Source: Amycolatopsis jejuensis (GTDB lineage: Bacteria > Actinomycetota > Actinomycetes > Mycobacteriales > Pseudonocardiaceae). Taken from it: a DNA stretch of 64,000 nt. Under the pieces are notes generated by a model that did not search any database, had not been told where the DNA came from, and saw only the letters and a program-made list of their open reading frames with translations. The translations under genes and the position numbers were made by a program. The DNA lies in NCBI RefSeq assembly GCF_000717335.1, contig NZ_JNYZ01000003.1, forward strand, positions 264,110 through 328,109. Reading direction: 5' to 3'. This document shows, one piece after another, positions 32,968-41,369 of this stretch (its first letter is position 1; each line of letters opens with the position of its first letter).

Positions 32968-33246
32968 ACCAACGCGGAGCAACGCTCGCGCTGTCGGGCT
33001 ACTTGGTAAACCAGGTGCAGTGGCAGTTCCACCAGGGCTTTGGGAAAAACCTTCTCGAGACTGCAACGAACGGCGACTTCGACCGATCTATGTAGGCAGG
33101 AGCAACCTCGACTCGGCAAGTTCAGCGCTGACGGTGCCGCCGTCGGCAGAGTCGAGTACTCTCGACTGCACAACTTCACACGCAGTGCTTCACCGAACGG
33201 ACGCGTGCCACCGCATGGGGCTCGCCACCAGACCAATGGAGCAGTC

Positions 33247-33720
33247 ATGATCAGCCAAACTGTCCAGGCAGCCGTTATCGTGCTGCAACAGCGAGCCCTT
33301 GCCGCTCGCGACCTGTACGAACTCGACCGCATCGAACGTGCTCTCGACGAGTTGTTGCGGACCCCAAGCGGACAGTCTACTTCGACACCGGCAGCTGCCC
33401 GCATGCGATCCGCACTCGGGCACGCCTACGAGGCGATCGAGCGGCGCCGAGAAATTGCCCCGTCAACCGTGCTAGACGATCACACGGACCTCGGCTTCGA
33501 AGACCAGAACTACCGCTTAGCCGAGATTCACCTCTGGCTCCAGACCGAACCGGCCCTCACGGCCAGCGACCGGACGATACTCCGCGACCTGGCCGACGGC
33601 GAGGACGCGGCGAGTCTTGCCGATCGTCACGGATTGCCAGTAGCCCGCGTACGCGAACGCATCAGCCGTGCTCGTCGCCACGGCCGCCAGATCTGGCACG
33701 AGACGGCGTTGGCCGCATGA
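33247..33720 (+). CDS. Sigma-region-4-like DNA-binding protein
   Basis: 157 residues starting MISQTVQAAVIVLQQRALAA. The C-terminal 55 residues, ALTASDRTILRDLADGEDAA then SLADRHGLPVARVRERISRA, form a sigma-70 region 4/LuxR-type helix-turn-helix; the N-terminal two-thirds are helical. Its stop overlaps the ATG of the GIY-YIG gene, so it heads the operon of the putative defence module and may regulate it. Confidence 0.75.
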   Translation: MISQTVQAAVIVLQQRALAARDLYELDRIERALDELLRTPSGQSTSTPAAARMRSALGHAYEAIERRREIAPSTVLDDHTDLGFEDQNYRLAEIHLWLQTEPALTASDRTILRDLADGEDAASLADRHGLPVARVRERISRARRHGRQIWHETALAA

Positions 33721-34124
33721 CGCCGCGCCTCCTTCGCCTGCGCCCCTGGCTCATCCGCGCGCTCATTCCCGCGAACCACATCGGCACGTACATGCTGTAC
33801 GGCGACCAAGGCGAGTTGTTCTACGTCGGCCGTAGCGACACCGACGTGCAGCGCCGATTGGTTTGCCACGCATCCGACCAACGAGGCGAGTACTTCACCT
33901 ACGACATCCGCCACACAGTGACCAGCGCCTTCGACGTCGAATGTGCACTCTTTCACATCCACGTCGAAACACCGTCCAACCGGCTCCATCCGGACAAACC
34001 CGACTTCCACCCTATTACCTGCGCGTTTTGTCCATATCCCTCGACCGCCATCCGTGTCGCAAACAGGCCGACTACTGCGTCACACGTCGTCCGTACAAGT
34101 CGCAAAGGATCTCACTCACCATGA
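33717..34124 (+). CDS. GIY-YIG nuclease-like protein
   Basis: 135 residues. The nuclease core is visible: HIGTYMLYGDQGELFYVGRS (the GIY...YIG pair as GTY and YVG), then DVQRRLVCHA with the catalytic Arg, and SAFDVECALFHIH with the catalytic Glu. The C-terminus has CAFCPYP. It overlaps the sigma-like gene at its start (ATGA) and the GHKL gene at its end (ATGA), so all three are co-translated. A single-strand nick or cut coupled to the ATPase is plausible; modified-DNA dependence is inferred from context. Confidence 0.82.
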   Translation: MTPRLLRLRPWLIRALIPANHIGTYMLYGDQGELFYVGRSDTDVQRRLVCHASDQRGEYFTYDIRHTVTSAFDVECALFHIHVETPSNRLHPDKPDFHPITCAFCPYPSTAIRVANRPTTASHVVRTSRKGSHSP

Positions 34125-35854
34125 CTAGCCAACCGCTCTTCCTTTCCACTCAAGATCAGCGTGCTGATCTTGTTCAGGTCGATCGAGCGTTGGAGTCCAT
34201 GCGCGATGCAGGCTTCGATCTCACTGCCGCCGTCGGCGAGCCCTTGGACAACTCTATCGAGGCCGAGGCCACAATCATGCGCGTACTGCCCGTGTTTGGT
34301 CCCCGGAAGAAGACCATCGACAGCATCATCATCGTCGACAACGGTACGGGCATCGATCCGACGATCATGCACAAGGTTCTGTCCATGGGCTATAGCAACC
34401 GCTACAACCAGCGAGCCGGTCTCGGTCGCTTTGGCGTCGGCCTGAAGCTAGCCGGGCTCAGCCTCGGTGAGCGTATCGACGTTTACAGCAAGGAGGCCAA
34501 CAGTTCGAAGGTCTACCACAGCTACATCGACCTCGAGGAAATCCGCGAAGGTCGACAGCAGTACATCACGACTGTGCCTGTCGACGATTGGCCGGCGGCA
34601 GCCGCCAAACTCATGGTCGGCCGAGACGGCCGCCCCTTCTCCTCCGGTACGGTCGTGGTCTTTGGCAAGATCGACCGGTTGTCGAGCGGCGGTAAGTTCG
34701 CAACGTCGCTCGAGCAGAAGATTGCCGATCTCAGGAAGTTCATCGCACGGGCCTACCGCACCTTTATCGACACCGGGCGCTCCTTCGAACTTGACGGCAA
34801 GGAGGTCACGCTGCACGACCCGCTGTTCCGGATGGACAATCCCCGCATCATTTCGCGATACAAACCAGCCGACCCACGCGGTCAGCTCATCGAAGAGGAT
34901 GACATTGTCGTTGACGGGCAAAAGGTTCATGTCGCCGTCGCACTTGTGCCGCGGGAGTTCCGGCCTTACTCCGGGGCAGGAGGCGACACTGACCACAAGG
35001 GTCAGGACATCCGAGAGTTCCAGATCAACGCCGACAATGCGGCGCGGATCAGCATCCTCCGCAACGGACGCGAGATCTACTACGACGTGGTACCTCAGCT
35101 GGTTGAAGGCGGCAGATCAGACAAGGTGATCCGGTACATCGCGATCGAGGTCCGTTTTCCTGCTGATCTAGACGAATACTTCCAGGTTCGTCACGTCAAG
35201 CGCGGTGCGGAACCGGTCAGCAAGCTTCGCGACGAGTTGCGTACGTGGTTGAAGCGGCCAGTCCGGCAAGCACGTTCCCTGGTACGGCAACAGTGGGAGG
35301 AATACGACGCCCAGAATCGAGCCGAGAATGGTGAGCACAGCGGCAGCATGAACACCGCTGAACGCGTTGACCCCAATCTCCCCAAGGGGCTCGCCGGGCG
35401 CACAGCGACCGCGGAGGAGGAGGAACGGATCGTCCAAGAGGCAGCCGAAGATCGGGGGCTCGATCCGCAGGTCGACACCGGCAAGATCGAGAAGATCCGC
35501 GAACAGGTACGGACCAAGCCGATCACGCTGCTCGACGGTCGCTGGCCCGGCAAGGAATTTCTCGACATTCGACACCTCAATGGCAAGTCCGTCGTGAAGC
35601 TCAATCAACGGCATGCCTTCTTCAGGGACGTCTACGCGCCCATCAAAAAGGTGGCCGATGAAGGCGTCGGGAACATGGCTCCCGAGGAGATGGTTGATCT
35701 CGCTAGGCGCGCGGAGTCAGCGATCGACTTGCTCTTCATGGCGTACGCCCGAGCTGAAGGCATGTATGAGAACCCCGAACAGTTCGACGACCTGCGGACG
35801 TACTGGGGCATGTTCAGTGAGGCCCTGTTGAAGGAGCAGTTCAAGGATCAGTAG
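34121..35854 (+). CDS. GHKL-type ATPase (MORC/Hsp90-like)
   Basis: 577 residues. The ATP site of the GHKL superfamily is complete: Glu40 and Asn44 in GEPLDNSIEAEAT, DNGTG at 73-77, and the lid GLGRFGVGLK at 100-109. Residues 110-340 resemble the transducer domain of MutL/MORC proteins; the C-terminal part is helical and charged with REQVRTKPITLLDGRWPG. ATP-driven dimer closure around DNA is the usual mode. Overlap with the nuclease gene suggests a nuclease-ATPase pair beside the Dnd modification genes. Confidence 0.85.
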   Translation: MTSQPLFLSTQDQRADLVQVDRALESMRDAGFDLTAAVGEPLDNSIEAEATIMRVLPVFGPRKKTIDSIIIVDNGTGIDPTIMHKVLSMGYSNRYNQRAGLGRFGVGLKLAGLSLGERIDVYSKEANSSKVYHSYIDLEEIREGRQQYITTVPVDDWPAAAAKLMVGRDGRPFSSGTVVVFGKIDRLSSGGKFATSLEQKIADLRKFIARAYRTFIDTGRSFELDGKEVTLHDPLFRMDNPRIISRYKPADPRGQLIEEDDIVVDGQKVHVAVALVPREFRPYSGAGGDTDHKGQDIREFQINADNAARISILRNGREIYYDVVPQLVEGGRSDKVIRYIAIEVRFPADLDEYFQVRHVKRGAEPVSKLRDELRTWLKRPVRQARSLVRQQWEEYDAQNRAENGEHSGSMNTAERVDPNLPKGLAGRTATAEEEERIVQEAAEDRGLDPQVDTGKIEKIREQVRTKPITLLDGRWPGKEFLDIRHLNGKSVVKLNQRHAFFRDVYAPIKKVADEGVGNMAPEEMVDLARRAESAIDLLFMAYARAEGMYENPEQFDDLRTYWGMFSEALLKEQFKDQ

Positions 35855-35862
35855 TCGGGCCG

Positions 35863-35901
35863 GCCGGTGGGGACACGCAGACGAGTACAGCCCCCACCGG
35901 C
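35863..35901 (+). terminator. Strong hairpin after GHKL gene
   Basis: Arms GCCGGTGGGG (35863-35872) and CCCCACCGGC (35892-35901), exact complements with a 19-base loop, start eight bases past the GHKL stop. No T-tract follows, which is common for actinomycete terminators. It probably ends the 33.2-35.9 kb operon. Confidence 0.65.
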
Positions 35902-35973
35902 GCCGACCGCACACGGTAACGTTTGATGCCCGGCGTGTGATTCCTACGGAGTAGTCCGCTCGCACGAAGCAAC

Positions 35974-35996
35974 GTCGCTCACCCAGTGTGAGCGAC
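35974..35996 (+). promoter_or_regulatory. Perfect inverted repeat upstream of DGQHR gene
   Basis: GTCGCTCAC (35974-35982), loop CCAGT, GTGAGCGAC (35988-35996). It lies 64 bases before the start codon, right for an operator or leader hairpin. It indicates that the DGQHR gene has its own control rather than read-through from the GHKL operon. Confidence 0.55.
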
Positions 35997-36059
35997 TGGA
36001 CACGAAGTGCAAGTGGGAGCGCGACGCGATGTACTAGAACACAAGGAAGGCAACGAAGT

Positions 36060-38240
36060 ATGTTCGGCTCCGGCACCAAGCTAACCTTCCGGGACTATGT
36101 CCAGGGAACTTGGGGCAGTTTCGATACACCTGCCGGTCGCGTCGACTACGTGATGACCAAGGCCAAGCTCGGCGGTGAAGGCGACGCTCCCGAGCGACAA
36201 CTTACCAAGAGTCTGGCGCCAGTCCGGGAGATCATGGATGCTGGCGACCTCGACTTCAACCAGCTCCTGCAACGCGACCTCGATGACCACCGGGTCGCGG
36301 TCAACCTCATCCCCTACCTGCTCAAACCTCAAGCCACCGGCCCAGCCTTCTTTCCGCCTATCGTTGCGGTACTTCTACCGTTCCGCAACAAGAAGCCAAC
36401 TAAGTTCCCTGCTCTTGGGGAGCCTGTCACCAACGATCACGACGACGCAACATGGCAGGAGCAGCGCGCTGGTAACGCATTCCAAGTCCATCGGCTCCTG
36501 GACCCCGACGGCGAGCCGCATGGCGCCAACGTGGGAAAGCTCTGGTGGAATCGGTCAGAAGCGAGTTTGGTGGTGCTTGACGGTCAGCACCGCGCGATGG
36601 CTCTTCTCGCCATCGAACGGACGCTCTCCAACTCTTGGCAGGACACGTCGGGAGTTAAATTCCGATCCTTCTACGAACATCAAGTCAGGCAGCTAATCAA
36701 CACCCACGGCACAACAGAAGTCGACCTTGAAAAAGTTGAGGTGCCGGTCACAGTCTGCTGGTTTCCACAACAAACAGGCGAGGAATCACGGCCGCACGAA
36801 GCAGCTCGAAAACTCTTCGTCGACGTCAATAAGGAAGCCCGCCCACCAAGCGAATCTAGAATAATTCTACTGTCCGACGCCGAACTCGGTAATGTACTGA
36901 CGCGGAGTATGCTCAGTGCACTCCGAGGCCGCAGTGAAGATGCACGTATTCCGCTGTACGCAGTCGAATACGACAATCCAGACGTCAATAGCAGTCGACC
37001 GGCCCGCTGGTCTGTCGTCACTAACGTGCATCTACTGAAGATGGCCGTCAACCGGTGCATCTTTGGCCCTCCCAAGTACCTCGCAAACTTGGCTCAACCG
37101 ATTATTGGACGGGAGAGCCCAGAAGAGCGCGACGAGTTCATGCGTGCCCAACTCGACCTCGAGACGCTCCTGCCAAGTCGACTTGACGATGGAGGTTACA
37201 CCTTTGACTGCAAGTCCATCGGAAATCTCAACTTCCCCATAGGCAAGGCCGACGCAATTAGCGAGCGATTTATGGAGACCTGGGGCACCGCGATACTCAC
37301 GTTGCTCTCAAAGACCAAACCATACGCTGCACACGCAACGAGCCTTGCAAAGCTAAAAGAGGATTGGCACACCGCAGACACTTTTGCCTCCCTTGCGCAT
37401 GACGCGCTATTCGGGGGAGTTGGCGTGTTCTGGACACTGCGCGCCAGCCATGAACACTATCTTGAAACCAAGAATTCGGGCGATTACAGAATTCCAAAAT
37501 CAGACGTAATCCGAGCCTGGGAGGCACTGAAAGCAAAAGAGGATGACTTCGATCGATATCGCGCGCTTGAGTATCTCGAATCAACTCGACCCGAGAGAAT
37601 GAAGAATTGCAAGGCTGCCTACAGTGTCTATAACACACACGCTTGCCAACTGGGATTGATCATGACACTCGGCTCCCTGTGGGAAATGCGCAAAGGAATG
37701 CTTCCTGACACGAGAATCGTCGACCTGCCGAAGTTTGCCGACGCCCTGACTGCTGCGTGGAATACTTTCTTTGCGATCGACCACGGGAAGGGTCGGGATC
37801 GGAAACTTGCTTTCAGTAAGACGATTACCAACCCAATCAATCAAATTGGGAACATGGACACCCCTCAAGCTGTTTACTTTCGGTACTTCTGGATGCAGGC
37901 CCTTGCAATTCCTCACGCGTGGCAACACGTTGCGGACTGGTTACCTGCGCGCGCCAGGTTCGACGCGAAGCTTGGCCAAGCCCGTCGCATGTACCTGGAT
38001 CTATGCACGAAACAGCAACTTAAAGCCTTGGCGACCAGTCAGCCGGGCGTTTCCGACAGTAAGCTACGTAACCAGGCCGAAAAGATCGCCGCGACCAGCC
38101 TTAAGAGGGCACTTCGCGACTGGTTCTTTGTTTCTGAGGAAGAGTTCAACGTTTGGTCGGCCAATGCCAAGGTCGGCGATCAACAGGGAGCACTCGATCT
38201 AGCTCCGACAACGCCAGAGGCCGCTGCAGACAAGGAGTGA
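36060..38240 (+). CDS. Large DGQHR-domain protein (DndB relative)
   Basis: 726 residues behind AAGGAAGG. LVVLDGQHRAMALLAIERTL (DGQHR at 174-178) followed by KVEVPVTVCWFP and RKLFVDVNKEAR is the ParB/Srx-like core of DndB and related proteins. The protein is almost twice the length of DndB; residues after about 330 form a long helical extension with no known motif. Base composition turns noticeably AT-richer from about 36.7 kb, suggesting separate transfer. Candidate sensor of phosphorothioate DNA or a nucleotide-handling effector. Confidence 0.75.
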   Translation: MFGSGTKLTFRDYVQGTWGSFDTPAGRVDYVMTKAKLGGEGDAPERQLTKSLAPVREIMDAGDLDFNQLLQRDLDDHRVAVNLIPYLLKPQATGPAFFPPIVAVLLPFRNKKPTKFPALGEPVTNDHDDATWQEQRAGNAFQVHRLLDPDGEPHGANVGKLWWNRSEASLVVLDGQHRAMALLAIERTLSNSWQDTSGVKFRSFYEHQVRQLINTHGTTEVDLEKVEVPVTVCWFPQQTGEESRPHEAARKLFVDVNKEARPPSESRIILLSDAELGNVLTRSMLSALRGRSEDARIPLYAVEYDNPDVNSSRPARWSVVTNVHLLKMAVNRCIFGPPKYLANLAQPIIGRESPEERDEFMRAQLDLETLLPSRLDDGGYTFDCKSIGNLNFPIGKADAISERFMETWGTAILTLLSKTKPYAAHATSLAKLKEDWHTADTFASLAHDALFGGVGVFWTLRASHEHYLETKNSGDYRIPKSDVIRAWEALKAKEDDFDRYRALEYLESTRPERMKNCKAAYSVYNTHACQLGLIMTLGSLWEMRKGMLPDTRIVDLPKFADALTAAWNTFFAIDHGKGRDRKLAFSKTITNPINQIGNMDTPQAVYFRYFWMQALAIPHAWQHVADWLPARARFDAKLGQARRMYLDLCTKQQLKALATSQPGVSDSKLRNQAEKIAATSLKRALRDWFFVSEEEFNVWSANAKVGDQQGALDLAPTTPEAAADKE

Positions 38241-38352
38241 CACTGGAGGTCGGCGGCTGCAATTGTTCCACATGAGCGGCGCCGCAAGCTTGGCTTTTCC
38301 TGGGAACAGCCCGCTGTAAGTTACCGCGACCGCCAGATTACAGTAATGACTA
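38241..38352. other. Short gene-free stretch before IS element
   Basis: Contains an inverted repeat CTGTAA/TTACAG around 38310-38342, possibly a terminator for the DGQHR gene, and then the left flank of the IS630 element. Confidence 0.4.
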
Positions 38353-39536
38353 GTGCCTCATCAAGGAACGTTGACGCGGTAACCGTGTCGCGTGGACATC
38401 CGGGCTGGTGAGCGCGAGGCTGGCCGGTGGAGGTGAGTCATGGCGCGTCAGCCGGAGGTGTTCGCCCGGTCGTTGCAGCCCGACGAGGCGCAGCAGCTGG
38501 TGAAGATCACGAGGTCGACTCGGGATCGGGTGCGGCTGCGGCGGTCCGGGATCGTGCTGGCCTCGTCGCAGGGCCGCTCCGCGGGAGAGATCGCGGTGAT
38601 GTTCGCGGCGACCGAGGGCTACGTGCGGGAGGTGATCCACGCGTTCAACGACTCCGGGTTCGCGGCGTTGTCCCCAAAATGGAACGGCGGCCGACCTCGT
38701 AAGTTCGGGCCGGCCGCCCGTGAACAGATCTGCCGCATCGCCACCTGCAAACCGACCGAGCTGGGGTTGCCGTTCACGACGTGGAGCCTGGCCAAGCTGG
38801 TCGAATACCTGGCCGACCACGCCTGGATCAGGGCGAGCACAGAGACCGTCCGGCAGATCCTGCGCCAAGAGGGCGTGTCCTGGCAGACGACGAAGACCTG
38901 GAAAGCCAGCAAGGACCCGGACTTCATACCGAAGAAGACCCGCATCCTCGACCTCTACGATCAACCACCCGCCGACGGGCGCGTCATCTGCGTCGATGAG
39001 TTCGGGCCGCTGAACCTGCAACCACGTCCCGGTCGCGGCTGGTTCCCCCGCGGCCGACCGGCCCGCCTGCGCGCGACCTACACCCGCACCAAGGGCATCC
39101 GGCACATGTTCGCCGCGCTCGACCTCGCCACCGGGCAGATGTTCTACCGGTTCCGGGACCGCAAACGCTGGCCGCAGTTCCTCGACTTCTGCAAGCAAAT
39201 CCGCCGTCGCTTCCCCGCTGGGAAGCTCCACCTGATCTGCGACAACTACGGACCCCACGGCAAGGCCGAGGTCACCGCGTGGTGCGCCGCCAACGACATC
39301 GAGCTGGTCTACACACCCACCAACGCCTCATGGCTGAACTGGATCGAGTGCGAGTTCACCGCGATCCGCTACTTCACCCTCGACGGAGGCGACTACCCCA
39401 GCCACGCCGCCCAGGAAGCCGCCATCGCCGGCTACCTGCGCTGGCGCAACCGCCACTGCCACCCCAAACGCCACTTCGCCGTCAACTCCAAAATCCGCCG
39501 ACCGGATTACCTACCTAACGTTGCTTGATGCGGCAC
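38353..39536. mobile_element. IS630-family insertion sequence
   Basis: Inverted ends GTGCCTCATCAAGGAACGTT (from 38353) and, on the other side, the complement GTGCCGCATCAAGCAACGTT (ending 39536), two mismatches in 20. TA flanks both ends (38351-38352 and 39537-39538), the typical target duplication of IS630/Tc1 elements. Length about 1184 bp with one intact transposase gene. It separates the DGQHR gene from the Dnd operon. Confidence 0.9.
38440..39528 (+). CDS. IS630-family transposase
   Basis: 362 residues. N-terminal winged helix-turn-helix (VRLRRSGIVLASSQGRSAGE then MFAATEGYVREVIHAFND) and DDE catalytic core: Asp in VICVDEFGPLNL, Asp in HLICDNYGPHGK, Glu in WLNWIECEFTAIRYF. Undamaged, so the element may be active. 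Start ATG at 38440 behind GGAGGTGAG. Confidence 0.93.
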   Translation: MARQPEVFARSLQPDEAQQLVKITRSTRDRVRLRRSGIVLASSQGRSAGEIAVMFAATEGYVREVIHAFNDSGFAALSPKWNGGRPRKFGPAAREQICRIATCKPTELGLPFTTWSLAKLVEYLADHAWIRASTETVRQILRQEGVSWQTTKTWKASKDPDFIPKKTRILDLYDQPPADGRVICVDEFGPLNLQPRPGRGWFPRGRPARLRATYTRTKGIRHMFAALDLATGQMFYRFRDRKRWPQFLDFCKQIRRRFPAGKLHLICDNYGPHGKAEVTAWCAANDIELVYTPTNASWLNWIECEFTAIRYFTLDGGDYPSHAAQEAAIAGYLRWRNRHCHPKRHFAVNSKIRRPDYLPNVA

Positions 39537-40954
39537 TAGCTCCTTCGACGGAGCCGATCACGTTCGCGCTGCCAGCCACCAAGGGTGGCAATCCGTTCTG
39601 GGTGGTCGTACAGGCCGGCTTCGGTCTCAGTGACTGAGATCGCGGAGAGCCGCTCACGGCGGGGGTCGTCGGGGCCGAGGAATTCCTCGGTCCGATGCAG
39701 CAGCGGTGGGTCCGGCGAGCCTCGGTGGTCCTGGACGTCGACGACGCGGGTGCGCAGGTCGACACTGAGGGCGGTCGCGAGGGTCGGGTGTGAATCTTGC
39801 CCAAATGTCGGGTAGGTCAGGTAGGCCACCTTCGGCTCGTTGCGGTGCAGCTTAATGATGTTCGCGCCGGGAACGTTGCCCACGAGCGTGCGTGCACATC
39901 CCTCGAGGACCCTTAGCACTGCGGGCGCGTGACGGAGAGCATCAACGTGGATGTACAGGGCAGTGGGGGATCGCTTGCCGACAGGGCTAGCGTCCACGGC
40001 GAACCCGACCATGTCGGCGTTGCCGGATGCCATGAGCAGGCGGTCGGCGCGGCGACAGGCGTTGCGATAGTTCTGCGTGAACTCCCGGACGTCGTGCTGC
40101 ACGGTGCGGGGAAGGTGGCCATATCGTGGTCGTCCGTCGAAGCGGGCGAGCGCGAGGTGCACAAGCAAGCTGGCGGTAGCGCGGGCGCGCAGGCGGACCC
40201 AGTGTTCGGGGTCGGTGCTGGTCGAGATGATCGCGAAGGCGCGGGCGAGGCTGCCGAACCGTCGGGTGATGGTGGGTGCGGTGTCCATTTCGGTCGACCT
40301 AGGCAGTCGCCCGTATGCGGTGAGGAACTCGACCAATGGCATGAGGGTGTCGCGGTGCTGGTCGTAGAGCTGTCCGCAGATCCAGGGCTCGGGTACTGCG
40401 GTTCGGCGGTGGGTTCGGGCCGCGAGTAGTTCTTGTGCGCGTGTGGGATTGCGGAAAACGTAGATGATGCCAGGGGCAGCGTTAAGTGTTGGCGCGTTGA
40501 GGGCGTCTTGAACCAAGGTTCGGAGTTCATGCTGGTCGAAGAACTTCTGAAACGTTCCAGTGCTCGTGAGGACGCCGTCCCCGGAGGGCCGGCCGCGAAG
40601 TCCGCGAGCATCCCATGTCATTCGTGCGGACACGATGAGTGCATCCCGGGCGAGTTCCCATGCCGCGTGTAAGGTGCGGACGCGTTCGTCAGGGTGCTCG
40701 ATGACGTTGAGGACGTAGCCGAGGTTGACAACCTGCGCGGGTTGGCGTGCCTCGTGAGGTCGGTGCGCAGGATCCCATCCAGCGCTGGTGATGCCGAGCT
40801 GGTTGAGGTGTGCAAGATCGGTTCCGCGTCCGCAGCCGTAGTCGAACACTGTGCTCTCGGTGGTCACGATCTTATCGGCTACCGCGCAGGCGAGTGGACG
40901 CGAGAGCTTAGTGCGGATGAGTGCCGTTCGGTGGCGAGGTACCGCCGCTGTCAC
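39536..40954 (-). CDS. DNA phosphorothioation-associated putative methyltransferase
   Basis: 472 residues from GTG overlapping the dndE stop. The SAM site STVFDYGCGRGTDLAHL and YVLNVIEHPDERVRTLHAAW place it in the methyltransferase family that accompanies Dnd operons (TIGR04096-type). The C-terminal half is specific to that family. Last gene of the operon; its TAG stop lies exactly at the IS630 target TA. It may methylate DNA or a protein of the system; substrate unknown. Confidence 0.85.
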   Translation of the reverse strand: MTAAVPRHRTALIRTKLSRPLACAVADKIVTTESTVFDYGCGRGTDLAHLNQLGITSAGWDPAHRPHEARQPAQVVNLGYVLNVIEHPDERVRTLHAAWELARDALIVSARMTWDARGLRGRPSGDGVLTSTGTFQKFFDQHELRTLVQDALNAPTLNAAPGIIYVFRNPTRAQELLAARTHRRTAVPEPWICGQLYDQHRDTLMPLVEFLTAYGRLPRSTEMDTAPTITRRFGSLARAFAIISTSTDPEHWVRLRARATASLLVHLALARFDGRPRYGHLPRTVQHDVREFTQNYRNACRRADRLLMASGNADMVGFAVDASPVGKRSPTALYIHVDALRHAPAVLRVLEGCARTLVGNVPGANIIKLHRNEPKVAYLTYPTFGQDSHPTLATALSVDLRTRVVDVQDHRGSPDPPLLHRTEEFLGPDDPRRERLSAISVTETEAGLYDHPERIATLGGWQRERDRLRRRS

Positions 40955-41346
40955 GTCACGTTGGCAGGGACGTCGATGGCTTCGTTGACGAGGTCGGTGA
41001 TGGTGCGCAGGCTCCGGTCGCCGACGAGGTAGCCGATCCCGCGGTGGAGGTGGACGCGGAACTGTTGAGCGAGTGTTTCGTCGTCCAGGGGCAATCCGTC
41101 GGAGTGGCAACGCTGACGCAGCAAGGCCCAGTAGAGGTCGCCGTGGGGTCCGGCGAAGGTGCGCCAGTCCATTTGAACGTTGCTATCGGCTGGATGTTTC
41201 GCTTTCGGTGGTGGTGTTGCCTCGGATAGTGACCGGCAGAAAGCCCATCGGCAGAGCGTGTTCCAGTGCGGGATGCCGGTGCGCCGTTTGAGCGTGACAA
41301 GTTGGTCGCGCGCTTTTTGGCTAAGCCGAATGTTGTCTATGGGCAT
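40951..41346 (-). CDS. dndE: DNA phosphorothioation protein DndE
   Basis: 131 residues starting MPIDNIRLSQKARDQLVTLK, followed by KRRTGIPHWNTLCRWAFCRS, the classical DndE N-terminus, then MDWRTFAGPHGDLYWALLRQ and FRVHLHRGIGYLVGDRSLRT. DndE is a small tetramer binding nicked DNA in the sulfur-incorporation complex with DndC and DndD. GTGA overlap with the methyltransferase gene; 23 bases from dndD. Confidence 0.92.
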   Translation of the reverse strand: MPIDNIRLSQKARDQLVTLKRRTGIPHWNTLCRWAFCRSLSEATPPPKAKHPADSNVQMDWRTFAGPHGDLYWALLRQRCHSDGLPLDDETLAQQFRVHLHRGIGYLVGDRSLRTITDLVNEAIDVPANVT

Positions 41347-41369
41347 GAGGTTTCCCGGATGTTGTCGTT

